This document shows positions 1 through 12,348 of a DNA stretch of 37,804 nt, piece by piece. This DNA is from Saccoglossus kowalevskii. Lineage: Eukaryota > Hemichordata > Enteropneusta > Harrimaniidae. The stretch lies in NCBI RefSeq assembly GCF_000003605.2, contig NW_003116950.1, positions 367,448-405,251 of the forward strand. Reading direction: 5' to 3'. Position numbers and translations under genes: made by a program. The notes below the pieces were generated by a model. It was not told where the DNA came from. It did not search any database and saw only the letters and a list, made by a program, of their open reading frames with translations. The stretch's first letter is position 1. Each line of letters starts with the position of its first letter.

Positions 1-392
1 TTTTGGGGTCTCCAGAGGATGTCATCCATAAAATTAAATCAGTGTGGCCTTAATTGAAAAAAAATATCAATCCAGAAAATGACAAGCTTTTAACTGCATT
101 TTTTAATACGCCGCGAGAGGGCGGTATTCTCAGGATGTACTAGTATTTCACGTTGATGGCGAAGCTCCAGGATTTATTCAAACAGACAGGAGCAGTTTCA
201 CTATTAAACTTATCAGAATTTAAAATATACTTTGAGAACTCACTTTTAATAAATTTAAATAGTATATTGTAAACTCACTACTTCTGAAGGAAAAAATGTG
301 CCGTCCAAAGAGTTGACATCTATTGGGTTGATTTCAAATGATGAATATAGACAGATGCTGAAAGTGATCAACATTTAATTCAGAATTCTATC
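1..392 (+). pseudogene. decayed coding-like stretch, unidentified
   Basis: Several short plus-strand frames read like protein but are broken by stops and frame changes. From base 3 the reading runs LGSPEDVIHKIKSVWP, meets a TAA, then continues in the same frame through NPENDKLLTAFFNTPREGG to a TAG near 150. A second frame from about 144 reads VFHVDGEAPGFIQTDRSS and ends near 220. A third near 290-378 reads EGKNVPSKELTSIGLIS, then NDEYRQMLKVINI and a stop. The pattern suits a degenerate copy of a coding region or transposon, cut by the window edge. I do not recognise the family. Chance open frames are a real alternative. Confidence 0.2.
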
Positions 393-400
393 AAAATAGT

Positions 401-3400
401 TACAAACAATGTCGTCTTACAACTACATACATATTCACTACAACTAACATTACATCGTTAAATTTGACAAATTGAGAAAAGATAGTGAAATTACGAAACG
501 TATTTTTATGAGTAAAAATCCTATAGCATTTGCTTCTTATCAAGTAACCGATTTGTGACACGTTCTTCAAAACGTAAAAGCAAATAGCGCCCCCAGTGAT
601 CGATTCGATATACAAACACATTCGTGTCGTTGATGGCGCCCTTGGTAGTACGTTGAGGCACTGCATACCTAAACACAAATATAGCTATGATCCCGTAGTC
701 AATTCGACATCAGAGGCAATGACGTCAGTAGCGAAACTAGGATCACATGTTTTGCATCACTGCAAAACAATAGCACTGATGTATCACTGTAGATGGCTAT
801 CCTCTAGTATTTTACTATGACTGGAATTTAGAATATGTATGGAATTTAAGGGAATGCGGAATGAAGTCGTGATCTTTCCAGGACATATTGTTCTTCAGAT
901 TCATGTACTGGTGTGCTACTTCAAATCGGGTTATTGATAAGCTGTGTTACCACGGGAAATCATTTGGTTTTTACTTCAGTATGGTACAGCAATGACTATT
1001 ATTCGTCTTTAATCGTCGTTACCGTTAAAATTAAATAAAAAAACATGCAACCCAATGTGAAACGTAAAAGTACGCACATTACAATACAATAAGTAATTTT
1101 TGTTTTATAATTCTAGTTTTATTTCGGATAGACGCTGGTGTTCACGGTAACTACATCATCCTACTCTCTAGTTGTCTTCCATCTTGACTCGATACACACC
1201 TAATACATAATGATAAAAAAACGGCTTCTTCAAATACCAAGGCACCCCTTGAACAAAATATATGCGTTATTGATTTTGACATCAAAATAATGGATAATCA
1301 TTTGGCGGGCATGGCAATAACTTCAGCGCAGACAACAGAAAGAAGTACTACAACAACACTGTCAGGTGGTGCGTTTAGAGGGCGCTGTTGAGGTGTATAA
1401 TCGTAGCAGCGTCTATCGGAAATAACCGTGTTTTTTCCATCGAAATTGTTTCAACCTGTTCTTCTGAATCCACAACGATGATAAAAACCTTTCTTCCTCA
1501 CGTCACGCGATGATGTTATTAAAATATGAATCTCTTGAGTGTATCTTTAAAGTCACTGAGAAAAAAACAAATAATGTATAAAGTCAAGAAACACACAAAC
1601 AAATGCAGTGTAAATGGAAATGTAAGCAGCTAATAAAAGCCGTTGTACATATTGTTCATTCAAATCATGCACCAATCATAACTACGAATTTTTCTAAATT
1701 TTGATATTGACAAATGAGGCCTATATATTTAGGTCGTATTCAGAGACATCACTTTATAATGGGAGGTTCGTTGCAACTTTCAAAATCAAAATTATACGGA
1801 TTACCGTGCCTAATATATACGTTCTAGTTGTGGTGTGAAACCTATACATGTTTACCATTGTTTTTCACCAGCTGATTTGTTGTTGTATTTCCACCTCGAG
1901 TCTACCAATTAAGAAGCTAATCTATGACTGTATATACTTAGGACATAGAGACTAAGTGTTCTAAACTCGGTAAAACCCCGATAGGACAACGAGCCTGAAA
2001 CTAATATAACGGGGTCCTACTTCATTACTTTGGGGAATTAATCATATTTAAATTTCATAATTAATAGTCGAAACAAGTTCATGAAAAAAATAGTGGAGCT
2101 ATGTTCTTAAATTAGACTTGTTTACTTTGCAATTATTTATATTTATTTCTCTACTGATGGTGTATTTTTGTGACATTTTCTGCTTCTGAAATCTGCGGAG
2201 ACTGTGAAGTCTCGAAGTGCATGGCATAATTTAAGACAAATAAAATGCAAACAATATTGAGAATATAGCGAATTATCTTTTTTGCTGTAATAGTCTTGTG
2301 TATTCGGTAATTATGACAAATATCGTTGGTATGCACATGAAAAACATTTCGCTACGAATAATTCGTAATATATTCTGAATTTTTATGGCAAAAGCAGTTG
2401 TCTTCCGGGTTAACGAAATAAAACGAAATAAATTCACAATGTCTAAAACGAAAAGTCTTTGTCGTATTATTGAAATACGTCTCTCGCTTTACGCGCATAA
2501 AAGTTGTCGTCTGAATGAAAATGGCATTGGCATTATTGTACAATGTGTTATCAATGTTATTAGCTTGGAACTATTTCAAGACGCCCACTGGCGTAAATTC
2601 CCCAAATTCTAATACATACAGCAGAATGTTTCGTCGTTGATATCTCAAAGAAAAATGTCAACTTTGTAATGCACCGGTAATAGGCTGGAAACGTACATCA
2701 AACCGCTAAAAGCATATACATTAGAAAACAACGGACGACAGTTATGACAGTAATTGAGATAAAACGTCATATCCGGTGGACATGCTCGTGTTCATTTGTA
2801 TGGTATCGGTGTCAATTTCTAAGACGTCAGACAACCGTAATGGTATACGGGGGTATTCTTTACATTTTTCAGTGATCTCCATTTTGTTCCTATCCAAAAC
2901 AACAATTTATTCTCATGTGTTCTGCTTTCTATCATTTGCATCGCTGAGATATTCGTAGAGTACGGGATTGTATTGGACAGCACTGTTTTACGTACTAATT
3001 TCAATTGAATTATTTGTTGCGTAGAAGGTAACTTACGATACTGTGAGCTAAACAGACAAGACATTTTATTTTACAAATTTTCAAACTTGGTGAACTAAAA
3101 TTAGTTTAATCTACCCACTCCAGTAACACATATCAGCCAAGCTTTCGGATCTGAGTGAATCTCCGAACAAAAACGAAACCGGCGATGTTTATTTAAGATT
3201 TGTTTGACCTCAACATTAACAGAAACGTACATAGACAATTTAGCTAGAACATCCGCTCCAGCATGCTTTTATTATGTTATGAATTTCTTAGTAATTTAGG
3301 TAATTTGTTGTAATTGCAGCACAACCTCCATCATCAACTCTGGTTGTGTGCCAGCAGCTACATTCGTGTAACCACGTATTTCCTACGTCATATGTGCACG

Positions 3401-4040
3401 TCTTAAAAAAACAATGTGACCAGGTGCATGCGATTAAAGTACATTTTTCTTAAAAAACTGAATGCATAATAATTGAGGCACCGACTATACTGAAAGGGAT
3501 TTCTGCACATCTGACTCATATTTGTTTAATTTGAACCACGTCCTCGTACAAGCATATTCATTGGTTCTGTTTAGCTCATATTATATAACACGACGAAAGC
3601 ACGTTAACTCATAACATGTTAAAATAATTGTTCATTTATGCATATATTACCTTTCATTACTAGCTAATTAGTTCTAGTAAATAAGAGACCCTAAGACGAT
3701 GCCTGTCAGTTTGCTTGACGTACGCAATTAGGCATGCAGCCAATTATGCTAATGTAGCTAATTAGGAATATATTCTCGTATATCAAGTTGTCGATGAATA
3801 ACTAACTCTAATGTTGGCGTCTTTAATTACCGCCGGTCAATTACTAAAGAATACAAGATTAGACTTGTTCTAATCTAACTTAAGCTTAGTCGGTTGGATT
3901 AATAGATTAATAGAGAGGTTAGATTAAATAACATAAATTGTTCCATATTATAAAATTGAGGCATATTTCAGGTGTTATATGTTCGATTGTCTAATTCATA
4001 AAAAAGTTAACATATTTCGAATTTACATTAATAATTTAAT
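401..4040. other. AT-rich stretch, no gene recognised
   Basis: Only chance-length open frames on both strands. No paired splice sites with a convincing exon and no tandem repeat were seen. The part from about 3,600 to 3,930 is especially rich in TAATTAG and AGATTA words but shows no clear unit or terminal repeats. Confidence 0.5.
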
Positions 4041-4044
4041 AATA

Positions 4045-4110
4045 ATTGTGATAAGCCCAGTATGCCTAAGGCACATGTCAGGACAATAAAGTCTTATCTT
4101 GTATTTTCCT
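4045..4110 (+). repeat. possible non-LTR retrotransposon 3' tail
   Basis: The stretch ends in GGACAATAAAGTCTTATCTT. This resembles the polyadenylation-signal tail found at the 3' ends of many non-LTR elements in invertebrates. No reverse-transcriptase frame is seen upstream, so at most it is a truncated relic. The call rests on general resemblance only. Confidence 0.25.
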
Positions 4111-4376
4111 CAGCGAGACTTATTGTATGAGCAACTAATTAAATTTAATTAAACATTAGAGAATTCTTCCTTTCTACATCTCGTTATTGCTCACATAGGG
4201 ATACATGTTCTCTTTCTACCCAGAAGACAGCATGCGAGCATTTAATTATTATTCTCCCACGAACAATCGAAGAAAATATATATAACAAGCCATGCATGGC
4301 ACAGTCCCGGTTGGTTATCAAATTATAAGGTATATAGTTTTGTTTATAGTAATATAGTTGGAACATAAACATGTCA

Positions 4377-4990
4377 GAGATATGGATTCAGAAGCTGATG
4401 CTTGATTGTGATTTGTTAACATTAAAATGTATCTGATCGTCAAACGAGTACTTGTCCATACTGAGGGATGTCGCTCTGGAACAGCATTACTTAGAAGAAT
4501 GTCGGCCATTTTGAATATCTATGATATGATGTATAATGAATATATAAAATTTGAACATAATCAGTCAAAGTATGCCAGAACCGCATTCACTACAAAAAAC
4601 TGGCCGCCAGTCAGCCATTTTGAATCTGATTTGAAAAACAAAATAAAGTGCACCAGGGACCCATACTGTTTAATGTATGTACCGAGTTTGAACAAAATCC
4701 ATCCATAAATAACCGAGATTCAGTTCTGGAACTCCAGAAATGCTTGATTTTGGTGATTTTTTTGCACAAAAATTGCTGCGATTCGACCGTCTTGATTGTG
4801 AAAGAAATTGATGTGCAGATGTCAAATTGTATGCATGATATATGTATGAAGTTTGAATGTAATCAGTCAAGGCATGTCTAAGATACAGGTTCGGACGCAC
4901 ACACATACGCACACACGCACGCACAGGGGTCATGCGTCCGAACGGGGACTAATAAAATACCCTAATAACAACGGGAGGTATGACCCGTTT
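4377..4990 (+). repeat. decayed dispersed repeat with internal monomers
   Basis: Related phrases recur inside the stretch. A TTTGAACATAATCAGTCAA block near 4,550 recurs, diverged, near 4,850 (TTTGAATGTAATCAGTCAA), followed in both by AAGTATGCC or AGGCATGTC. Another block, GAGATATGGATTCAGAAGC near 4,378, resembles GAGATTCAGTTCTGGAAC near 4,713. GCCATTTTGAAT occurs near 4,505 and 4,614. The spacing suggests two to three diverged monomers of about 300 bp. The overlapping 77-93-codon frames are within chance expectation and are not called as genes. Confidence 0.45.
4889..4943. repeat. CA-rich tract inside an 11-bp perfect inverted repeat
   Basis: GTTCGGACGCA at 4889-4899 is the exact reverse complement of TGCGTCCGAAC at 4933-4943. 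The 33-base loop is an interrupted (CA/CG)n tract. The structure sits at the 3' end of the dispersed repeat above and may be its terminal hairpin. Confidence 0.75.
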
Positions 4991-7900
4991 AAGAACAAAA
5001 ATATCGATTTCCAGAAGAGCGTCTATATAGGAATACATACATGCAAAGGAGTGGACGTTAAACGGGCTATTCAACACTCGAGTAGAACGCATGGATTCTG
5101 CACGGGGTAAGAACACACATACTAGTAATACTATTCGACATTATTGGCGCCAATTTTTCCAAACTATAATAATTTTAGACTGCAGTAAATCATTCAATTC
5201 TTCAGAATAAAGTTGATTAGATAAGATCGAATTGTTTTTCGTGCAGACAATTTATAGCAATTATTAAACACTCTGAGAAAATAAGCAGGTTTTTGTACGG
5301 AATCAATAATTCGGAGCTGTAGACCTCGTGTAAATAAAACTCGTTTGACATCAGTAGTTGAACCACACTACGTCATACATTTTAATTAACGAAGTTCCAC
5401 AATGCGAAGGTATATTAAATTTAATAATTTACTGGAGGGCATATTAGATTTCTTATCAAATAAACTGTGCGAAAACGAGCAGATGTGAGTTCATATGTGT
5501 GTGTCACATCACCAGGCCACTGGGAATGAACTGAAATGTCAACTGTCATGCATGCTTGAATGTGGCTTCATTGCAATGAGCGGCCGTGGTAAGACTCGAG
5601 AAAATGTTTTGAGCTAAGTACTAGTAACCAACGCACTGTAAAACATGACTCAGACCACTAAAAAAATAGAGGAAATACGCGGACTTTCTTTCGGTAGGAT
5701 GCGTGCCGCACTAACGCGTCTGTAACGTAATAACGTGATATCTGTTGTTATTTTACACGATAATACGACGGTTTTTCCATGCGAGGTCTTTTTTGATGAA
5801 TTTGTCGATTGTGACGACGACTATTGTGAATGGGGCGCTACTGAAGACATTACAAAAACACACACGGCAGATAAATGCTTTAAGTACTTTCGGGAGACTA
5901 GTGTCTAAGGTCTGCCGTGGCACGCATCCCACAAACGTAGTCCCAATTCACACTTTGAACACTACGCTTTTCCAGTATGTACTTTTAAGCGCTTAAGGTT
6001 GTGTTTTTGTTTGACTGTGTGTCTCAAAGCTGATTGCCGATTCAGCGGTACTCCTGAGAGTACTGTCTGCCCAGCCTCCCAAACACGCTGTACTGAGTTG
6101 CAAGTATTAGGTTTGCGAGACATTTTTGAACCGAAAACAAATCACTAGGAGAGGCAACAACTCGAAACAGCCCGGAAATAATTTTACTAAATAACATAAT
6201 AATAGTTATAATAATAATAATAGTTGGATATTCGTTATCTAAAACTGCAAACGTTTTCCAACTAACAACACAGAATTAATTTTATGGATGAATAAACTCA
6301 TCAATACGCTTGCGCAGTGAATTACTGGAACGTACTCGGATTCAGCATACCATAGGAGGAAGCACTCTGTTAGCTTATTGACATGAGTATATCGCTATAC
6401 ATCATTAATATTAGAATATTAACTACGAGCACGCATGTATGTGTTTGTACCGGGCATGTATCTAGTTTCTTGACCGTGCACGCATCAACTGCAAAATCAT
6501 CTTTATTCACCTCGCATCGCGTTGATGACACTAAATACTCATGGTTTTTCAAATTTGTTCGTCAGTGAAATGTTAGTACAGCAGATCACTAGCGGTATAC
6601 ACCCGTATACTTAACGTACTTGATGTGAATGTTGTGATAACGGTTAGGAAATTAGCATGCAATGTGTTTGGTAATAATAGTATACAAAACGAGTGAAACA
6701 AACTAACTAATTTAAATCTATTAATATTATACTAGCATATGATACGTGAAATGTCCCACCTGAGCGCAAATTTGAGCTTTATTGGCAGCGACAGGAGATG
6801 AAAAATCGCGACTAATTGCCAGCGTTTGATATTTATGGGCGTAATTACATTCCCCATTCACACCTGCATAGACTTATTATGCAGGACGGTGTCTTTACGA
6901 GAAACTGACATAACATATAAACTCTCCGCAACTTCATTTAACTAGAAAACTCTTTGTTTTCCAAATAGTGATAGATATGAAGATGCATATAAAACGTTGC
7001 TATAACGAATTGTGCAAGGCGAATAAAATTACAATGTAATATTTGATTCAGAGTATTGTCTAATTAGGCTACTCGTGTTCCCATGCCCTTCTACCTGAAA
7101 ACTGTATTGAGCAGATTGAGCATTCTACACGTGCGTTATCACTGCATTACACTTTTGTGAAAATGTTATCACTAAATACAATTACAATGTACTGAGGATT
7201 ATATTTATATACCAAAAAATAAGTACCAACGTAATATGCGTTTTAAAGTAAATATTGTTGGACAATTGTTATTCGTCTGCGGGAGATTGTGCTACGACTA
7301 TATTATCCTTAACTTTGTTGGTGTCCTTCAAACTTGTTTCTGTACGTCAGTTATACGTACGGCTCGAAAGCGCTAATTTCGTTTGAATCACTGTAAATAT
7401 TTCAAATAATTAGCGAAGTGTTACAAAAAAAAAATGTTGATTTCCCAGTGAATGACATATACAATTGACATAATGAGTAGATGTTGTGTCGGATAAAATA
7501 TGCAAATCTAACACCAATGCTTAAATGCTTACTCTGTCAGAAAACTCATTTCATGTGTAATCCCTTTTGCAGTAGACAAAACGTGCAAGATATCCCTAAC
7601 CATTGACATCGTTATCTTGTGTAATGATGAATTAATTCGATTTAGATGTGATATACAATGGTTCCTATTATAAACTACCCAAAATAATACTCGCGGGAAT
7701 CTATGCATTCAGAGAACGTAACAATCTATTATTTCACGGTTTGTATTCAACGGTTACTGCACCCACACTAAAATGCTAAATAATCCAAATCATCAGAATA
7801 GATGAGGTTATGAGTATTTTATACATGCGAGACAATCAATATGCATGCTGTGAGTTAATCTTTCGAATGTTCCCATACTAAAAATCATGATTGATCGAGC

Positions 7901-10399
7901 AAGATGCACATGATGGGATAAATTGGAGAAACGTTCAATTGGATGTAATCAAACTCTTTTAGATTGCGTTCACTACGAGAGATACTCACAATATAATTAT
8001 ATTATTTGTTTAGTATGCATTCAATTTCAATCCCGAAATCGAAACAGTTATTGATTAGTTGTAGAGAAATATCGGAGTTTAGTACGAAGTAATTCATATA
8101 TTGTTGGTGGATTTTAAATGAATATCAATTTATATTGACTTGTGTTGGGTGTAAAGTGTACAATGATTTTGAAAATGTCGACTCTGCTGAAGGAAAGTCA
8201 GGTATATTTGCGGAAAGAGTTTCCATAATGACCATAATGGTTGGTTACATACACATATAAAATAAATATTTTGGACATATTTTAGAATTTGGCTACCATG
8301 GATTATTAGTAGTAAATATATACTTAGTATCTACTATCAAAATGTGGCTTCAGTAATACTGCGATGTCATTTTTTTCTAGAAGTGGTGTAAATAAACTGA
8401 GAATATTAAAATCAAGATAAATTTCAATTAACGCTTGTTATGTTAAAAACAAAAGTTAAAGAAGCCAGAACATTTCACATTCAGATATATTAAGATATAA
8501 GTGTCCTATCTATAAACGATGCTAAATTAAATTACTGTATTTCAAAGATATTCCCAGCTAAACTTTACATTGACATAATCTGCTTCTTTGGCTTTATACA
8601 TTCAATTTGATTCTAAGAATCAGTTTTCTGCCACATTGTATGACAATTGTTCACACCTTTCAGAAAAATTCCTTTCTTTCTGTCTTACCTGTGATGGTTA
8701 TACATTTAGAACATTTTATTGCATGATTCATGCGAGATGGCATAAGGGCATTTTAGCCAGATTAACGAGAGAAAATTATAATAAACAATATGACTAGTTT
8801 AACAATAGAAGCAAGTAATAATTTGTTAGCGGATATTAGCGGTTGGTTTGAAGGATAATAGGCAAGCAATTTACAAGGTATTTGTATCAAAACACCAAAA
8901 ATGTGGTAACACAACTTACAGGCAGCCATACTTGTTGAATTTTATCTCATTTCCAAGTCCGTTAATTTAGTCTAGTCTCTCGATATATCGTCCCGTGATG
9001 CGAAACATATATTACAAATTGATGACATGCTTAGCCCATTTACATCGATGCTTGTACTTAGATGACGGGGTCGAAGCCTTGGCTTTTCCCACGAGGCTCT
9101 ACAAATTAAAATCCATCAAAAAGCCAAATGTCAAAGGTCATGCAAACTTCAGAATGTCAGATGTTACAAAAGTTAGCTAGCCATCCGCGGTGACATTTTT
9201 TTTATATTTGCTGATAACGGTAATAACGTGATACGATAATTGAAATATTAATAGCGATCAGTACCCAAGGGAACTGTACATCGCTTTTATATTCATCCGG
9301 TTTTTTTACAATCAACGTTTTTGACAGGTACATTACGTGCCAATATATTCATAGACACTAATGGATTACATGTCTTGAGGATAAACTCGAAAAACTGGTG
9401 TCCGTTATCAAACACTCTTTCTTAAATTTGAAACGCTAAACCCCGCAAGGCAATAAAAACATTTCGTCTCGTGTTACTACGATATCTCGCACCTAATATA
9501 TATGCCTTGAAACATAATAGTACATGCCATGTGGTAATCAATCCCTAGTAAATAAGCCTACTTGTTCGAAATACATTGTTGCTTTTAAATTCGAAATCAG
9601 TAAATGTGAGAGCCTGTTTGCGTCTCTTATCTGTGTATTTATTGCATAGGATAGGGCTATTTATCGTCTACATTGCGAGGTATTTAAATCAAATAGTCAC
9701 TGGGAATAGACATTTGAGAATATTTAATGGTTATAGCAAAACTAGATAAAATATGTATATTTTTAATTGTATTGAATCTACGAGGTTTGTTTATTTTAAG
9801 TGTAATGAGTGTTATCCTTTTAAATTTTGAAATGCATCTGGTAATAAATAGCTTGATCACTCACCACAAGCTGAGTTTAACGGTTGGCTAATTGCATTGG
9901 GAAAATAAACAGTAGTGAAATATCATTGATCGAAGATGCGACTCTAAATCAATATCAAGGACAGTTATTTCCTGCTTAATTGAGGAAATCGAACACGCCA
10001 AATGAATCTATACAATTTGTTTCGATTTATGAATCGGCGTTTTTTATGAGCTATTGAGGCCATCAAACACGAAGTGATGCTCGCATTTTAGCAAGTCTAG
10101 CAGAATGGGTTCTTTGAATGACATCAACTGATCAGGTAAATCGCGAATTGAATCCCGAATCCCCAGAAATATTCACAAAGAACGCATTATTATTCAAGAA
10201 CAGTTGATTAACTGCTTTTGGTTAGCGGCCAACACATTACAACAACTTCGTCTTCAAACATGACATTTTCATTCAAGCTTGAAAAGTTCAGTTGTCGCTC
10301 AGCGGCAACACTACCGACCCAAATAATATTTTAATCATATATTATATGTAATGTCTGTCTGTAAGTGGACATCCACATCTTTGAGTTTGAAAAATCAAA
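4991..10399. other. AT-rich stretch, no gene recognised
   Basis: Contains many small open frames, none longer than chance, and one short AAT-type microsatellite (listed separately). Frames at 5745-5996, 8588-8797 and 8995-9180 were examined and show no motif, splice context or hydrophobic leader that sets them apart. Confidence 0.45.
6196..6223. repeat. imperfect (ATA)n microsatellite
   Basis: Repeated ATA/AAT triplets, interrupted once by GTT. Confidence 0.7.
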
Positions 10400-10405
10400 T
10401 TTATT
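10400..10405 (-). terminator. possible AATAAA polyadenylation signal
   Basis: TTTATT on the plus strand reads AATAAA on the minus strand, about 255 bases past the stop codon at 10661-10663. It is the first canonical hexamer I see downstream of the candidate minus-strand gene. The hexamer is common in AT-rich DNA, so the support is positional only. Confidence 0.3.
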
Positions 10406-10523
10406 TCACGCTTACTATTGTCACACTACGACCATTCTGTGAGATTTGGTGTGCTTCCAGGTCCATAGTTGGCGTCTCAAACGATTGTCAAATTATTCAT
10501 TTTAAATAATGCATTTCAAACAG

Positions 10524-10567
10524 AAGAGAGTGAACAGTCGATAAAATCATCTACAAATATACAGCAT
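10524..10567 (+). CDS. weak candidate plus-strand exon
   Basis: An AG acceptor after GCATTTCAAACAG and a GTAAGTGAC donor bound 44 bases. One frame is open (phase 1 in, phase 0 out), reading ESEQSIKSSTNIQH. No partner exon was found, and it opposes the better-supported minus-strand gene. Probably chance. Confidence 0.1.
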
Positions 10568-10660
10568 GTAAGTGACATAAGCCTTACCTTACCCTGCAAC
10601 TATTGATTAATAAGACTGGTGTATCATTGTACTGTTCTGTGCAGCTTCTAAATTTGGAAG

Positions 10661-10733
10661 CTACACTCTTAAAGATGCAATATGGTTACACTGTGAGCAT
10701 TGTTGTTCATATATTGTTATTCCTTCGCGTAAG
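10661..10733 (-). CDS. terminal exon of cysteine-rich secreted-protein candidate
   Basis: On the minus strand an acceptor TGTATTTCAAG is followed by one base that completes a split codon, then 23 codons and TAG. The peptide is LREGITIYEQQCSQCNH followed by IASLRV. The entry phase (one base needed) matches the phase-2 end of the upstream exon at 11074-11225. The join adds two cysteines in a CxxC to that exon's six, within a 74-residue tail. The intron would be about 340 bases. In Kazal/FIMAC-type modules the residues after the central VC continue to further paired cysteines, so this exon plausibly closes the module. Both the exon end and the domain name are inferred; the phase match and cysteines are directly visible. 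Confidence 0.5.
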
Positions 10734-11073
10734 CTTGAAATACACGGATCACTATAGCTTGCCCCAGTGAAATCATTAAAACGTGTGTGCCGGCATAACA
10801 GCAAGAAACATGGCGTCGCTCCACATGTAGGCAATGTACTGGTACAATTTGTCATCGCCTTTAGAACTTTTGCCTCAGCGGGAATAAGCTGTTACGTGAT
10901 TCCCATTATTGACTGTGTTCCAAATGTCGGTTTAACGAAAACTACAATCACGTCGTTATCATTGCACGCCAAAAGGAATTATTAAATGAATAATACATAT
11001 TAGTTAATACAAATATGGCAATAATACTCAATATCCATGTTGCATCTTCAAACAAACATACCGGAGTAAATAC

Positions 11074-11225
11074 CTGTCATAGTCCTCTTCTCCCATGCAC
11101 ACATAACTTTTGTGCAATGGAGAGTAGTCGCATGCGAACGGCCACTGGCATTCACATTTCCATTTCATAAATCGGCTTCCACCCATACATGTTTCATGTT
11201 TGCCGAGCAAGTTACCGTCTTCACA
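11074..11225 (-). CDS. cysteine-rich exon, Kazal/FIMAC-like, of secreted-protein candidate
   Basis: Minus-strand exon bounded by a good acceptor (GAACTGTTCCGTTTCAG) and a GTATTT donor. Only the phase-0 frame is open over 152 bases, giving about 50 residues with six cysteines, at positions 1, 13, 24, 26, 32 and 43. It begins CEDGNLLGKHETCMGGS; the core is KWKCECQWPFAC and it runs on through DYSPLHKSYVC to GEEDYD. The C-x-C-x(2)-x-P-x(2)-C start with a later VC recalls Kazal or factor-I/MAC (FIMAC) modules of extracellular proteins, though spacing after VC is longer than usual. A second donor (CCG|GTATGT) lies 12 bases further on, so the exon could extend to 11062 and add four in-frame residues. 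The next exon upstream may be inside the assembly gap that starts 42 bases away. Extracellular function is inferred from the cysteines and the signal-peptide exon at 23 kb. Confidence 0.6.
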
Positions 11226-11266
11226 CTGAAACGGAACAGTTCAAGACATTAATAATCGTGGTAATG

Positions 11267-11539
11267 NNNNNNNNNNNNNNNNNNNNNNNNNNNNNNNNNN
11301 NNNNNNNNNNNNNNNNNNNNNNNNNNNNNNNNNNNNNNNNNNNNNNNNNNNNNNNNNNNNNNNNNNNNNNNNNNNNNNNNNNNNNNNNNNNNNNNNNNNN
11401 NNNNNNNNNNNNNNNNNNNNNNNNNNNNNNNNNNNNNNNNNNNNNNNNNNNNNNNNNNNNNNNNNNNNNNNNNNNNNNNNNNNNNNNNNNNNNNNNNNNN
11501 NNNNNNNNNNNNNNNNNNNNNNNNNNNNNNNNNNNNNNN
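11267..11539. other. assembly gap (273 N)
   Basis: A run of N. It lies in the intron just 5' (minus-strand sense) of the cysteine-rich exon and could hide an exon of the same gene. Reading frames drawn across it are artefacts. Confidence 0.99.
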
Positions 11540-12307
11540 AAACAAATATCATACTAGTAGTTCATTTAGTAACAATTGCTTAGCCAGAACATCTATATTT
11601 TGTATCCAAGGAGCTCCGTAATATGGAAATTTCCTTTCATAAAAATAGAAAATTCAGCCTAGCCACATGAGTTTAAATTTATGACTGATACCATAACGAA
11701 AACGACGTAATTAAAGATACAGCAAGCACACAATGCAATGCACAATATAAACGGAGCAACTAAGGTTTATTTATCTAATTGCAAAAAGTATAATTTAAGC
11801 CCCATTTGCATACCACATGATATTAAAATGACCATTTTAATTGATGTCGAAATATTTCAGTCATCAAAGGCTCTACCCACAGTGCTTGATGATTTATAGT
11901 GGTAAGCCTTGGTAATTATTTATTACATGTTATTCGATATAACCTCATCCTTGACCAACTTGAGGTTTTAAAATAATTGATGTACATCTCCCCGTCAACT
12001 TCACACGTTGTCTAAAGCTGAAAGCCCTAGTCAAGGTGCAACATGTGATTCGCAGTAGCGGTTTACATGTTATGTACAGTTATGTAGCAATACATCCATT
12101 GCAAGTTATGTGCAGGTAACTGTAGCGATTACACTATACACATAAATACAACTGTAGTAATAACACATACTGTAGATGTAATGCTTTTTGTAAAACTATG
12201 AGGCGGCTTCGACCTCGTGAATTTTAAAGGGAACTGACTGTAAATGTTGGTGTCATGGACAAACATACCGCGGTTACTGGTGCAAATAATTATGACACTG
12301 AACTTAC
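11540..12307. other. putative intronic DNA, nothing recognised
   Basis: AT-rich sequence between the gap and the next weak exon candidate. No repeats or strong splice pairs seen. Confidence 0.4.
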
Positions 12308-12348
12308 GGCCATAACAGAGGGTCCCATGATCAAATGCAGTATACACT
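12308..12348 (-). CDS. weak candidate internal exon
   Basis: A consensus GTAAGTTC donor and a modest ATCATTTAG acceptor bound 41 minus-strand bases. The frame entered in phase 2 reads VYTAFDHGTLCYG and leaves in phase 1. Its entry phase would accept the phase-2 exit of the 17681-17715 candidate, but the acceptor has a poor pyrimidine tract. Confidence 0.13.

Noticed and set aside
400-820. 92-codon minus and 74-codon plus frames
   Set aside because: Overlapping frames on opposite strands without splice context or motifs; chance length.
4427-5110. Frames of 93, 77, 87 and 85 codons
   Set aside because: They cover the dispersed repeat and its CA-rich hairpin and overlap on both strands.
11189-11557. 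122-codon plus frame and two minus frames across the gap
   Set aside because: They consist mainly of undetermined bases.
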